Assembly (NCBI RefSeq): GCF_023910625.1
Contig: NZ_JAAVVW010000003.1
Location: forward strand, 1,054,001-1,118,000
DNA: 64,000 nucleotides
Origin: Limnohabitans sp.
Lineage (GTDB): Bacteria; Pseudomonadota; Gammaproteobacteria; Burkholderiales; Burkholderiaceae_C
Reading direction: 5' to 3'
Shown here: in pieces, positions 36,459 through 45,476 of the stretch
How the letters are laid out: the number at the start of each line of letters is the position of its first letter
Numbering within the stretch: the stretch's first letter is position 1
The notes under the pieces: generated by a model
Told to the model about the DNA's origin: nothing
Seen by the model: the letters and a program-made list of their open reading frames with translations, nothing else
Database searches by the model: none
Made by a program: the position numbers and the translations under genes

Positions 36459-38018
36459 TTATTCGGCGCTGCCCGACTCGCCCCCAGCGCCGGTTGTACG
36501 GCGACGTCGGCGGCGTCTTTTGGGCGCAACCCCATCCACCGAATCGGCCGGTGCAGCAGGCGCTGAATCTCTGGGCGGCAAGGCCGAACCAAGCGCCGCC
36601 GCCCCGTCGGGCCGGGGTGCCCGGCGCACACGAGGCCTAGCAATTTGCAGGGCCTGCTGTTCAGATTTGGCCGCTTGCACCAGGTCTTCACGCTCCGAAT
36701 CACTGGCCATGCTGAACTCTTGCCACCAGTCGGCCAAGCGAATGTCCACTTCCTCGATGTCTGCTCTCAAACGCAAAAAGTCAAAGCCTGCGCGAAAGCG
36801 TGGCTGCTCGACCAGGCCAAACGGGGTACTGCCCACCCGCTTTTCAAAGCGCGGCTGCATCATCCAGATCTCGCGCATATCAGCCGCGAGCTTGCCGCGC
36901 CCGGACACATCGCCGATGCGGGCATCAAACACCTCATCGATCGCGTCTTGCAGGGCCGGGTGCGGGTGCTCTTTGCGGGCCAGGCGCCTGGACCAACCCT
37001 CCCGCACATCGGCCCACAACACACAGGCCAACAAGAAGCTGGGCGCGACCGGCTTGCCCTCACCCACACGCCGATCGGTGTCGGCCAATGCCACTTGCAC
37101 AAAAGGGGTTTCGGCCCGCTCCACCACCACATCGAGCAGGGGGTAAATTCCAGTGACCAGGTCCAGCTTTTTGAGCTGCTCGATCGAAGCCAGCGCATGG
37201 CCTGTTTGCAACAGCTTGAGCATCTCGTCAAACAAGCGACTTTGCGGCACATCGGCCAGCAAAGTACTGGCTTGAACCAGCGGCTTGCCGGTTTTGGCAT
37301 CGAGCCTGAAACCCAAGAAGCACAGCTTGGCGGCAAAACGCACGGCACGGATGATGCGTACCGGGTCTTCGCGGTAACGTGCCATCGGGTCACCGATCAT
37401 GCGCAGCACCCGCTTGTTGGCATCCTGAATGCCACCGTGATAATCGACCACAATCTGCGATGCGGGGTCGTAATACATGGCGTTGACGGTGAAATCTCGG
37501 CGCGTGGCATCTTCGTCCTGTGGCCCCCAAACGTTATCGCGCAACACGCGGCCACTCGAATCGACAGCATGCTGCACCCCTTCGAGTTGACGCTTGCTCG
37601 TGCGTTCATTGCCTTTGACCTGCTCGGCCGCCGCATTGTCCAGATATGCCCGGAAGGTGGACACCTCAATCACCTCGTTGTCACGGCCTCGGCCAAACAC
37701 CACGTGCACGATGCGAAAGCGACGACCAATGATGAAGGCACGGCGAAACAAGGCCTTGACCTGCTCGGGCGTGGCATCGGTGGCCACATCAAAGTCTTTG
37801 GGACGCAAGCCCAACAGCAAGTCGCGCACTGCACCGCCCACGATATAGGCCTCAAACCCGGCTTGCTGCAAAGTGCGGGTCACCTGAATGGCACGTTCGT
37901 CCACCAAGGCGGGGTCGATGCGATGCACCGAAGCAGGCACCTCGGTGCGCCGGCCAAAATGGGGCTTGTTGCTTTTGGGCGATTTGCCCATCAACTTGTC
38001 GATGAGATTTTTGATCAT
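36459..38018 (-). CDS. pcnB: Poly(A) polymerase I
   Basis: A 519-residue nucleotidyltransferase that adds 3' poly(A) tails, promoting RNA decay. IVGGAVRDLLLG and KDFDVAT form the active site, with RFRIVHVVFGR and RRDFTVNAMYYD following. The basic N-terminus and the VHRIDP segment suit PcnB rather than CCA-adding enzymes. The C-terminus is a basic, low-complexity tail ending in a run of arginines (near base 36500), probably RNA-binding. The start overlaps the upstream HAD gene by 4 bp. Confidence 0.93.
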   Translation of the reverse strand: MIKNLIDKLMGKSPKSNKPHFGRRTEVPASVHRIDPALVDERAIQVTRTLQQAGFEAYIVGGAVRDLLLGLRPKDFDVATDATPEQVKALFRRAFIIGRRFRIVHVVFGRGRDNEVIEVSTFRAYLDNAAAEQVKGNERTSKRQLEGVQHAVDSSGRVLRDNVWGPQDEDATRRDFTVNAMYYDPASQIVVDYHGGIQDANKRVLRMIGDPMARYREDPVRIIRAVRFAAKLCFLGFRLDAKTGKPLVQASTLLADVPQSRLFDEMLKLLQTGHALASIEQLKKLDLVTGIYPLLDVVVERAETPFVQVALADTDRRVGEGKPVAPSFLLACVLWADVREGWSRRLARKEHPHPALQDAIDEVFDARIGDVSGRGKLAADMREIWMMQPRFEKRVGSTPFGLVEQPRFRAGFDFLRLRADIEEVDIRLADWWQEFSMASDSEREDLVQAAKSEQQALQIARPRVRRAPRPDGAAALGSALPPRDSAPAAPADSVDGVAPKRRRRRRRTTGAGGESGSAE

Positions 38019-38683
38019 TCTTGAAACAATTCGAGGATGCGCCAGCCACGTTCTGTGGCCAGTTGGCGCAACCGAGTGTCAGGATTCGTTGCCACCGGAT
38101 GGTGGGCTTTTGCCAGAAGCGGCAGGTCATTCATGGAGTCGGAGTAAAAACTCATCTCCACATCATCCCATCCCAGACCCCGCGTCTCCAACCACTGCGC
38201 GACACGGGTCACCTTGCCTTCGCGAAATGAGGGCGTGCCCTTGATCTCGCCGGTGATCCAGCCGCTGGCGTCGCGCTCAAGCTCCACAGCAATCAATTCA
38301 CTGACACCAAAAGCCTGGGCAATCGGACGGGTCACAAACTCATTGGTGGCGGTCACGATCATGACCGTCTCGCCCGCGAGTTGGTGCGATCGTACTAGCG
38401 CCAACGCCTCGGGCGTGATGCGAGGGCGGATCACCTCATCCATGTAGCGAGCGTGCGCCTGTGCCGCCGCAACTGCGCCTCGCTCACGCGCTGCAAGGGT
38501 GGCAAAGCGCACGTAATCATGGATATCGAGCGAACCCGCCTGGTAGTGGGCATAAAACTCATCGTTGCGCTGACTGAACACGAGCGGATCGGTCCAGCCC
38601 ATTTCGGTCGTAAAGACGCCCCAGGTGTGGTCAGAATCCAGCGGAAGCAAGGTGTGATCGAGGTCGAACAGCGCGAGCTTCAT
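38015..38683 (-). CDS. HAD-IB family phosphatase (SerB-like)
   Basis: A 222-residue HAD hydrolase. Motif I is FDLDHTLL, motif II VTATN, a lysine lies in FREGKVTRV, and motif IV is SDSMNDLPLL. The size and helical cap fit the SerB/HAD-IB subgroup. The substrate is not certain; related genes beside pcnB are sometimes annotated as histidinol- or phosphoserine-phosphatases. It overlaps both hda (upstream) and pcnB (downstream) by 4 bp, so the four genes are tightly coupled. Confidence 0.87.
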   Translation of the reverse strand: MKLALFDLDHTLLPLDSDHTWGVFTTEMGWTDPLVFSQRNDEFYAHYQAGSLDIHDYVRFATLAARERGAVAAAQAHARYMDEVIRPRITPEALALVRSHQLAGETVMIVTATNEFVTRPIAQAFGVSELIAVELERDASGWITGEIKGTPSFREGKVTRVAQWLETRGLGWDDVEMSFYSDSMNDLPLLAKAHHPVATNPDTRLRQLATERGWRILELFQE

Positions 38684-39366
38684 GTGTTCTCCAGCATGGC
38701 GCGAACCAGCGGAATGGTCAGGGTGCGCTGCGCCTGCAAAGCGAAGTGATCCAGGTTGTCCAGCAGTTGCATCAAGCTGCCCAGATCGCGCGAAAATCGA
38801 TTGAGCATGTAAGACATCACTTCGTCGCTCAAAAACAGACCCCGCGCCTCGGCCGCCTGGCGCAGCACGGCGCGACGCTCAGACTCAAGCAAAACCTGCA
38901 AGGCATAAACATGCCCCCAGCCCAGGCGCGAACGCAGGTCGTCACGCAGCTTCAGATCGGCAGGGGGCGCATCCCCTGCTGCCAGCACCCAGCGCGGCGA
39001 GCCACTGCGGGGGGTTAGCGCATTGACAAACCAATTGAAGGCGCAGTACTGTTGCTCGCTGTTGTACAGATGCACATTGTCCATAAGCACGGCAGTCCAA
39101 TCTTCGTTGAACTCGGCTGAACGCATGGTTTGGGCATCCAGCCACCCCACCTGATCGCCCTGCTCTTTCAATGCGCGGTGCACCGCGTGCAGCAAATGAG
39201 TTTTGCCAGCACCGCTTTCCCCCCACAAATAAGTGGGCACCGGCGAGCGGCTGCGGGAGGCAGTCCATAACCGCAAATGGTTCACCGCCTCCAGGTTCGG
39301 GCCTGCAAAAAAATTGTCCAGCGAAGGCATGCTGGCAAAGCCGATGTCCAAAGCCAGTTGCTTCAT
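38680..39366 (-). CDS. hda: DnaA regulatory inactivator Hda-like protein
   Basis: A 228-residue DnaA-like AAA+ protein. The N-terminal MKQLALDI contains a QL-x-LD clamp-binding type motif, Walker A is GESGAGKTHLL, and Walker B is AVLMDNVHLY. RDLGSLMQLLDNLD is the lid. Hda works with the loaded sliding clamp to stimulate ATP hydrolysis on DnaA after initiation. The start is placed at 39366, where ATGA overlaps the stop of the upstream membrane-protein gene; an open extension to 39396 is unlikely. Confidence 0.9.
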   Translation of the reverse strand: MKQLALDIGFASMPSLDNFFAGPNLEAVNHLRLWTASRSRSPVPTYLWGESGAGKTHLLHAVHRALKEQGDQVGWLDAQTMRSAEFNEDWTAVLMDNVHLYNSEQQYCAFNWFVNALTPRSGSPRWVLAAGDAPPADLKLRDDLRSRLGWGHVYALQVLLESERRAVLRQAAEARGLFLSDEVMSYMLNRFSRDLGSLMQLLDNLDHFALQAQRTLTIPLVRAMLENT

Positions 39367-40454
39367 GCCCGGTTCGAATCCTGCTCTGACTGGCACGTGC
39401 CGCTTTTGCGGTACAGGTCACTTTGCAAATATTGGCGGCGCAAACGGCGCAAGGCCACCAACAGCACCGCACTGGCGGGCAAGGCGATCAGCACCCCCAC
39501 AAAACCCAGCAATTGACCAAAGGCCATCAGCGCCAAAATCACGGCCAGCGGATGCAAGCCAATGCGCTCCCCCACCAAGCGGGGCGTGAGGATAAAACTC
39601 TCGATCAACTGGCCCAGGCCATACACCACGGCCACCATGATGACCGCATCCATCGGGGTCATTTGCAACAATCCTGCCAGCAAAGCCAACACCAGCCCCA
39701 AACCAAACCCCAGGTAAGGCACAAACACCGCCAGACCGGTGAACACACCAATGGGCAGCGCCAAGTCCAGTCCGAACAAGGCCAGACCCACGGCATAAAA
39801 CACCGCCAAAGACAGCATCACCAGCAGTTGCCCGCGCAGGTACTCACCCAGAACATCGTCACTTTCATGCATGAAGCTGTCAAAGCTGCCACGCCAGGCA
39901 GGCGGCACCAGCTCGACCACCTGATTCACCAAGCGGGTCCAGTCGTAGAGCAAGAAAAACAACGCCACCGGCACCAACACCGCATAGCCCGCCAAAGCCA
40001 GGGCTACGCTGCCCCCCAGCTTGAGTGAGGACATGAGCGGGGCCCACCAGTCATCACGGTTGGCACTCAGGTACGCCATCAACTGGGCTTTCAGGTCACC
40101 CAGATCTAGCGAAACATCCAGCCCCAACTGAGCCAGCAAAGGATTGACCACATCGTCCAGGCGGTCCAGCAGCAGTGGCAGTTGTTGCACAAGCAAAGGC
40201 CACTCGCGCAACAGAATCGGCAACAACAACAAAAACAAGCCCAGCAGCGCCAACAGCGCCCAAGCTTCGACCAGCACCACAGCCAGGGCACGCGGCAAAC
40301 GCCCACCGGCGACACCCTCAAGGCGCAAAACCAAAGGATGCAGCACATAAGCCATGACGGCAGCAATCACAAAAGGTGCCAACACCGGGGCCAACAACCA
40401 GAACACCCAGGCCGCGAGCAAGCCCACGCCCAGCCAGGTAGCCAAACGGGTCAT
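39363..40454 (-). CDS. AI-2E (PerM-like) family membrane transporter
   Basis: A 363-residue protein with about seven to eight hydrophobic helices, including LATWLGVGLLAAWVFWLL and a run of leucines at about 80-105, plus the family block AVFVPYLGFGLGLVLALLAG and the end LVGERIGLHPLAVILALMAFG. The family exports small molecules (AI-2, sodium/proton), but the role here is unknown. I chose the ATG at 40454, which gives the usual length. The longer frame to 40631 would run into purM. It is divergent from purM. Confidence 0.82.
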   Translation of the reverse strand: MTRLATWLGVGLLAAWVFWLLAPVLAPFVIAAVMAYVLHPLVLRLEGVAGGRLPRALAVVLVEAWALLALLGLFLLLLPILLREWPLLVQQLPLLLDRLDDVVNPLLAQLGLDVSLDLGDLKAQLMAYLSANRDDWWAPLMSSLKLGGSVALALAGYAVLVPVALFFLLYDWTRLVNQVVELVPPAWRGSFDSFMHESDDVLGEYLRGQLLVMLSLAVFYAVGLALFGLDLALPIGVFTGLAVFVPYLGFGLGLVLALLAGLLQMTPMDAVIMVAVVYGLGQLIESFILTPRLVGERIGLHPLAVILALMAFGQLLGFVGVLIALPASAVLLVALRRLRRQYLQSDLYRKSGTCQSEQDSNRA

Positions 40455-40609
40455 GAAAAAAGGCAGGGGAGTTTGCAAATAGGCCTCGTATTTTGCGGAG
40501 GGCGGGTTAAAGGGCTCAAGGTCAAGCCTTAAAATAAACCCTGATTTTAGTCTGTCAGCCCTTTTATGGGCCTCCATACCCCAATTACTGCCCGATCCGG
40601 GCCCAAACC

Positions 40610-41662
40610 ATGAGCCAAACTCCCCTTTCATACAAAGACGCCGGTGTTGACATCGTCGCGGGCGACGCCCTGGTCGAGCGCATCAAACCACTGGCCAAGA
40701 AGACCATGCGCGAAGGGGTGCTGGCCGGTATTGGTGGTTTTGGGGCCTTGTTTGAAGTGCCCAAGCGCTACACGGAACCCGTGCTGGTCAGCGGCACCGA
40801 CGGCGTGGGCACCAAGCTCAAACTCGCCTTCGAATGGAGCATGCACGACACCGTGGGCATCGACCTGGTGGCCATGAGCGTCAACGACGTGCTGGTGCAA
40901 GGTGCCGAGCCGCTATTCTTCCTCGACTATTTCGCTTGCGGCAAGCTGGACGTGGACACCGCCACCGCAGTGGTCGGCGGCATTGCCAAAGGCTGCGAAT
41001 TGTCCGGCTGCGCCCTGATTGGCGGCGAAACCGCTGAAATGCCTGGCATGTATCCGACAGGCGAATACGATCTGGCCGGGTTTGCCGTTGGTGTGGTCGA
41101 AAAATCCAAAATCCTAACCGGCCAGAACGTGAAAGCCGGAGATGTGGTGCTGGGCCTGGCGTCGAGCGGCGTGCACTCCAACGGCTTTTCCCTGGTACGC
41201 AAATGCATCGAGCGCGCCGGTGCCAATGCTCCCGCCAGCCTGGACGGCAAACCCTTCAAACAAGCGCTCATGACACCCACCCGTCTGTACGTCAAAAGCG
41301 TACTGACGGCACTGGCCCAGCACCCCAACACGCAAGAAGGCTCTGGCATCAAGGCCCTGGCCCACATCACCGGCGGCGGCTTGCTCGAAAACATCCCCCG
41401 CGTGCTGCCCCATGGCCTGGCCGCTCACCTGCAAAAAGGCAGTTGGCCCCAGACCGAATTGTTTGCATGGCTACAAGCCACAGCAGGCATCGACGACAGC
41501 GAGATGAACCGCACCTTCAACAACGGCATCGGCATGGTGCTGGTGGTGGCCGCAGCCACTGCTCAAGCCTGCGCCCAAACTCTGCGTGAAGCGGGCGAAC
41601 AAGTGTTCACGATCGGGCAAATCGCCGCCCAAGGCGATGGCGCCCAAGTGGTGGTTGTCTGA
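40610..41662 (+). CDS. purM: Phosphoribosylformylglycinamidine cyclo-ligase
   Basis: A 350-residue AIR synthetase of the purine pathway. [15 protein letters not shown] opens the protein, [13 protein letters not shown] and the loop [20 protein letters not shown] form the active site, and [17 protein letters not shown] marks the C-terminal domain. It is divergent from the perM-like gene, and the 155-bp interval holds both promoters. A single-gene transcript is likely, since the next gene is on the other strand. Confidence 0.96.
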   Translation: MSQTPLSYKDAGVDIVAGDALVERIKPLAKKTMREGVLAGIGGFGALFEVPKRYTEPVLVSGTDGVGTKLKLAFEWSMHDTVGIDLVAMSVNDVLVQGAEPLFFLDYFACGKLDVDTATAVVGGIAKGCELSGCALIGGETAEMPGMYPTGEYDLAGFAVGVVEKSKILTGQNVKAGDVVLGLASSGVHSNGFSLVRKCIERAGANAPASLDGKPFKQALMTPTRLYVKSVLTALAQHPNTQEGSGIKALAHITGGGLLENIPRVLPHGLAAHLQKGSWPQTELFAWLQATAGIDDSEMNRTFNNGIGMVLVVAAATAQACAQTLREAGEQVFTIGQIAAQGDGAQVVVV

Positions 41663-41732
41663 GCTGAGCTGCCGGGCCACATCCCTTGCAAACCCTGGAC
41701 TCAATAGCCGCCCCTGCTTGAGCTTGGCAAAC

Positions 41733-42599
41733 TCACGACCCTTGCCCAGAGAGTTCGCTCACGCGACTTCTCAGCGCCGCAGCATCGAGGGCTGAGGGAA
41801 CGGCCTCCAGATAGAGCCTCAAATCCTGCAAGGCATCGTGCACCTGCCCTAACTCGGCGTGAACCAGGCCCCTGTCTCGCCTCTCGGTCCAGACCTCTGG
41901 CAGCAAAACCACCAGGCGATCCAGCACTTGCAACATGCGAGGCCAGTCTTCCTGGGAGCGAAAAATCTCCTTCAGATTGCGCAGCATTCGGGCCAAGATA
42001 TCGCGCGGCGGACAAGCTTGCAAAAACAAGCCCAAGGGCGTTTCTCCTTGGTCCAGATCCGCCTGGCCCACCAGATCGACGGGGGCACGAAAGGGTCTCA
42101 GGCGCTCAGCCAAATGATCCAGCCCCAAAGATTCACCAGTCAGCGGGTCCAACACCACCACCCCCCCCTCCAAAGCCACCTTGACCAAAAAATGGCCCGG
42201 AAAAGAGACCCCTTGCGCCTGCAACTCCAGGGCCTGGGCCAATTCCAGCCAAATCACCGCCAATGAAATCGGGATGCCCCGCCGCGTACGCAGCACCTCG
42301 CTGAGATAGCTGTTTTCGGGCGCGTAATAGTCATTGGCATTGGCCCCAAAGCCCAAATCCTTGAAGAACACCTGACTGAGTACGGCCAAGCGGGTCAGAT
42401 CATCTGCATCATCGGGCATCCGCGCCATGATCTTTTTTAACAATCGCGCCACATCGTCCAGCACTTGCTGCACATCCAGCAAGGGCTCTTCATCTTGCGC
42501 CAGACTGGCCGCAGCCTCCAGCAAGGGCAAGTGCTCATCGCTTTGCACCAGACTGGCAAAGTAATTCAAAGGCGTCAATGGCGACAAATTCAAAGGCAT
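41733..42599 (-). CDS. SirB1 family protein (transglutaminase-like plus TPR)
   Basis: A 288-residue protein. LSEVLRTRRGIPISLAVIWLELAQ and the following GVSFPGHFLVKV segment are the SirB1/transglutaminase-like core, although the catalytic cysteine is not apparent. The second half is helical, with LARMLRNLKEIFRSQEDWPRMLQVLDRL resembling TPR units. The biochemical role is unknown in this family. It follows murJ on the same strand by 10 bp. Confidence 0.82.
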   Translation of the reverse strand: MPLNLSPLTPLNYFASLVQSDEHLPLLEAAASLAQDEEPLLDVQQVLDDVARLLKKIMARMPDDADDLTRLAVLSQVFFKDLGFGANANDYYAPENSYLSEVLRTRRGIPISLAVIWLELAQALELQAQGVSFPGHFLVKVALEGGVVVLDPLTGESLGLDHLAERLRPFRAPVDLVGQADLDQGETPLGLFLQACPPRDILARMLRNLKEIFRSQEDWPRMLQVLDRLVVLLPEVWTERRDRGLVHAELGQVHDALQDLRLYLEAVPSALDAAALRSRVSELSGQGS

Positions 42600-42609
42600 T
42601 TGAAATGCT

Positions 42610-44175
42610 TCAATGCTTAAGAAAAGACTTGAGCCTTAAACCCGTGGCCCACAAGACACCAAAATACAGCAGCGCCGAGCCCAGCAGTATCAGGGCCATC
42701 CAACCGATGCGCGTCCAGGCCTCGGCGCGCATGGCCACCCAGGGCAGGTGCTGCGCGGCCATCCACAACAGCGCCGTCAGCAAACCGGTGGCCAACAACA
42801 CCTGCGCGGCAAAACGCCACCAACCGGGTTGCGGCCTGTAACTGCCCCGGCGCAACAAACCCATCAACAACCAGACGGCATTGACCAAGGCCCCCAAGCC
42901 GATCGACAGCGCCAGCCCGGCATGGGCCAAATAAGGCACCAGCAACACATTGAACAACTGCGTCAACACCAGCACCACGATGGCAATGCGCACCGGCGTG
43001 CGGATATCCTGGCTGGCGTAATAACCGGGTGCCAGCACCTTGATGGCCACCAGCCCCAGCAAGCCCACGCCGTAGCCCGTCAGGGCCAAAGTGGTTTGCT
43101 GCACATCGCGGTCGGTGAAGGCCCCATAGTGGTAAAGCACCGACACCAATGGCTCAGAAAACACCAACAAAGCCGCTGCACACGGCAAGGCCAGCAACAA
43201 CACCCATCGCAAACCCCAGTCAAGCATCGCGGCATAGCGCTGACTGTCGCCCGTGGCTTTGGCCGCGGCCAATTGCGGCATCAGCACCACGCCCAGCGCC
43301 ACACCCAAAATGGCGGTCGGAAACTCCATCAAACGGTCGGCATAAGTCAGCCAACTGACGCTGCCCGGAGCCAGATGCGAGGCAATTTGGGTATTGATGA
43401 GCAGGGATATTTGGGCCACGCCCACGCCCAGCAAGGCCGGCCCCATCAGACGCAGGATGTTCAAGGTGGCGGGGCTGGTCCAGGCCTTTTTGACGGCGCG
43501 GGGCCGCACACCCAGGCGGGGCAACAAACCCAGCCGGGCCAAGGCCGGAATCTGCACCGCCAACTGCAAAACACCGCCCACCATCACGCCCACGGGCAAG
43601 GCATAAATGGCCTCCAGGCCTTGTTGAGCAAGCCAAGGCGACAAAAACCAAGTGGCAACGATCACGCTCACATTGAGCAGCACGGGCGTGGCCGCGGGCA
43701 CGGCAAACCGCTTCCAGGTGTTCAAAATACCCGCCGACAGCGCCACCATCGACATGAAGGCGATGTAGGGGAACATCCAGCGCGTCATGGTCACCGCCGC
43801 GCCGTAACCCCGGGCATCTTGCTGCAAACCACTGGCCAAAGCCCACACCAGCCAAGGTGAAGCCAGCACACCCAAGACCGACAAAGCCAGGACCGACCAG
43901 GCCAGGGCCGTGGCCACGCTGTCGATCACTTCCTTGGTGGCTTCGTCGCCATGCTGGGCACGACTGGCGGCCAGCACTGGCACAAACGCCTGACTGAACG
44001 CCCCCTCGGCAAACAAGCGGCGAAACAAATTAGGAATCCGAAAAGCCACATTGAAAGCGTCCGTCAGGGCACTGGCCCCGAACATCGACGCCATGAGCAA
44101 CTCGCGCACCAAACCCGTGACCCGCGAGGCCAGGGTAAAAATCGACACGACAGAAGCAGATTTAAGGAGACTCAC
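42610..44175 (-). CDS. murJ: Lipid II flippase MurJ
   Basis: A 521-residue MOP-superfamily membrane protein that flips lipid II for peptidoglycan synthesis. It opens with SASVVSIFTLASRVTGLVRELLMA and carries the amphipathic FGASALTDAFNVAFRIPNLFRRLFAEGAFSQAFVP. About 14 hydrophobic helices follow. The length equals that of E. coli MurJ. It is divergent from rpsT; the 172-bp intergenic contains a TAGAAT -10-like box (44296-44301) for rpsT. Confidence 0.95.
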   Translation of the reverse strand: MSLLKSASVVSIFTLASRVTGLVRELLMASMFGASALTDAFNVAFRIPNLFRRLFAEGAFSQAFVPVLAASRAQHGDEATKEVIDSVATALAWSVLALSVLGVLASPWLVWALASGLQQDARGYGAAVTMTRWMFPYIAFMSMVALSAGILNTWKRFAVPAATPVLLNVSVIVATWFLSPWLAQQGLEAIYALPVGVMVGGVLQLAVQIPALARLGLLPRLGVRPRAVKKAWTSPATLNILRLMGPALLGVGVAQISLLINTQIASHLAPGSVSWLTYADRLMEFPTAILGVALGVVLMPQLAAAKATGDSQRYAAMLDWGLRWVLLLALPCAAALLVFSEPLVSVLYHYGAFTDRDVQQTTLALTGYGVGLLGLVAIKVLAPGYYASQDIRTPVRIAIVVLVLTQLFNVLLVPYLAHAGLALSIGLGALVNAVWLLMGLLRRGSYRPQPGWWRFAAQVLLATGLLTALLWMAAQHLPWVAMRAEAWTRIGWMALILLGSALLYFGVLWATGLRLKSFLKH

Positions 44176-44347
44176 AGTCTGCGAGTGTAGCGCTCACGCC
44201 CCCCTGACCCGCAAGGCCATGGCTGCGGCGGGGGTTGACGCGCAAATCAAGGCAGACGCGCATCCCGCAGAGCCGAAAACCCGCTGCAGGTCTGCTAGAA
44301 TGCCCGGTTCGCCGGACATCATCCTCAGACATTGAAAGAACTTATAC

Positions 44348-44650
44348 ATGGCATCCGCTAAACCCAAAAAGAAAAACCCCCGTCTTGCATCCGGTCGTAA
44401 ACGCGTCCGTCAAGACGTCAAAATCAATGCTGCGAACTCTTCGCTGCGCTCCAAATACCGCACCGCCGTGAAAAACGTCGAAAAAGCCGTTGCAGCAGGC
44501 GACAAGTCCAAAGCCACCGAGTTGTTTGCCAAGATGCAAACCGTGGTGGACATCATTGCCGACAAGGGCATCTTCCACAAGAACAAGGCAGCTCGTGACA
44601 AGAGCCGCCTGAGCGCCAAAGTCAAGACTTTGGCTCTCGCTGCAGCCTGA
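44348..44650 (+). CDS. rpsT: 30S ribosomal protein S20
   Basis: A 100-residue basic ribosomal protein. [22 protein letters not shown] opens it and the helices [19 protein letters not shown] and [20 protein letters not shown] match the family. E. coli S20 represses its own translation; no matching site can be shown here. A hairpin terminator follows about 80 bp downstream. Confidence 0.97.
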   Translation: MASAKPKKKNPRLASGRKRVRQDVKINAANSSLRSKYRTAVKNVEKAVAAGDKSKATELFAKMQTVVDIIADKGIFHKNKAARDKSRLSAKVKTLALAAA

Positions 44651-44729
44651 TCCGCTCCACCAGATCAACAGCCCGGCGAGGCTTAGTACTCGCTGCCGTT
44701 TGAAACGGGTGCGCTGTCCGCGAACACTG

Positions 44730-44762
44730 AACCGCCCAGGTGCAAACCTTGGCGGTTTTTTC
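44730..44762 (+). terminator. Rho-independent terminator downstream of rpsT
   Basis: An 11-bp stem (AACCGCCCAGG with CCTTGGCGGTT, one mismatch) and the loop TGCAAA run straight into six T residues. Confidence 0.85.
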
Positions 44763-44787
44763 ATGTCTTTTTGTCCACTGGACGAAG

Positions 44788-44868
44788 GCTGAGTTGGGGC
44801 CATCGCCGGGCTCCTCATGACTCGCTTCGCTCGTAAAAATCGTCACCCGGCGATGGCCCCAACTCAGC
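44788..44868. repeat. Perfect 23-bp inverted repeat with 35-nt spacer
   Basis: GCTGAGTTGGGGCCATCGCC plus GGG (44788-44810) is exactly complementary to 44846-44868. The spacer contains CTCGCTTCGCTCG. No T-run follows on either strand, so it is not a standard terminator. It sits between two convergent terminators. It could be a mobile palindromic unit or encode a hairpin RNA. Confidence 0.75.
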
Positions 44869-44906
44869 GAGGCGCATTGCAATCTGTCTAACCAACCTCG
44901 TTGGAA

Positions 44907-44935
44907 ACAAAAAACCGCCCTTGGGGGCGGTCGGT
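44907..44935 (-). terminator. Terminator downstream of the DUF3579 gene
   Basis: Read on the minus strand, a CCGCCC/GGGCGG stem is followed by TTTTTTGTTTCC, ten bases past the DUF3579 stop. Confidence 0.7.
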
Positions 44936-44944
44936 TCTTGGTTC

Positions 44945-45265
44945 TTATTTTTTGGGAGGTGGGTCAGGCAACAAACAAGCTTCAGCCACTTGCAAGCCGT
45001 TATCGCGCGCGAAGTTCATCACGAAATCCCAGGCCATGACGTTGTGATCACGCAGATCGTGGTTCACGATGACGCACTTCACCCCCGCCAAGGTGGTGGG
45101 AATGCACCAAGGCGAATAACTCAAGTGGCTGCCCGGAACAGCGCCGCCGGGGCGAAAGGGGCTCATGACGCCCGCCAGGCGTTCGGCCCAGTCGCTGGGC
45201 CTGAAAGGCTTGCCGTCCTGGGTGATGCCCTGGATGAAAACTTCTTTGGCGTTGTGGGAAACCAT
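44945..45265 (-). CDS. DUF3579 family protein
   Basis: A 106-residue protein of a small betaproteobacterial family with no known function. The compact start EVFIQGITQDGKPFRPSDWAERL and the GVKCVIVNHDL and MAWDFVMNFARDNGLQV segments define the family. There is no signal peptide or membrane span. It is divergent from argD, and the family often sits beside arginine genes in this group. A 12-bp palindrome lies in the shared upstream region. Confidence 0.82.
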   Translation of the reverse strand: MVSHNAKEVFIQGITQDGKPFRPSDWAERLAGVMSPFRPGGAVPGSHLSYSPWCIPTTLAGVKCVIVNHDLRDHNVMAWDFVMNFARDNGLQVAEACLLPDPPPKK

Positions 45266-45335
45266 CGGATAGAGGTGTAAGTCGGTCGGACCCGCAGGGC
45301 GGGATCGCCACCCGCGGGTTTACCCAAGTATTCTA

Positions 45336-45347
45336 TCTTATATAAGA
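45336..45347. promoter_or_regulatory. Perfect palindrome TCTTATATAAGA upstream of argD
   Basis: A 12-bp perfect palindrome in the 211-bp divergent region between DUF3579 and argD, 71 bp from the DUF3579 start and 129 bp from argD. It may be a regulator site, or a symmetric AT-rich promoter element. No regulator gene is adjacent. Confidence 0.4.
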
Positions 45348-45476
45348 CTTGAAGCCATTCAAAACGCCTTGGCGAAAGGCTGGTGAGAACAGGCCGCCCG
45401 CCCGCCCTTTCTGCCTCTAAAATCCCACTTCAACGGCTCTCCATGTTGAGCCGCTTTTTATTTCCGGAGTTCACGC

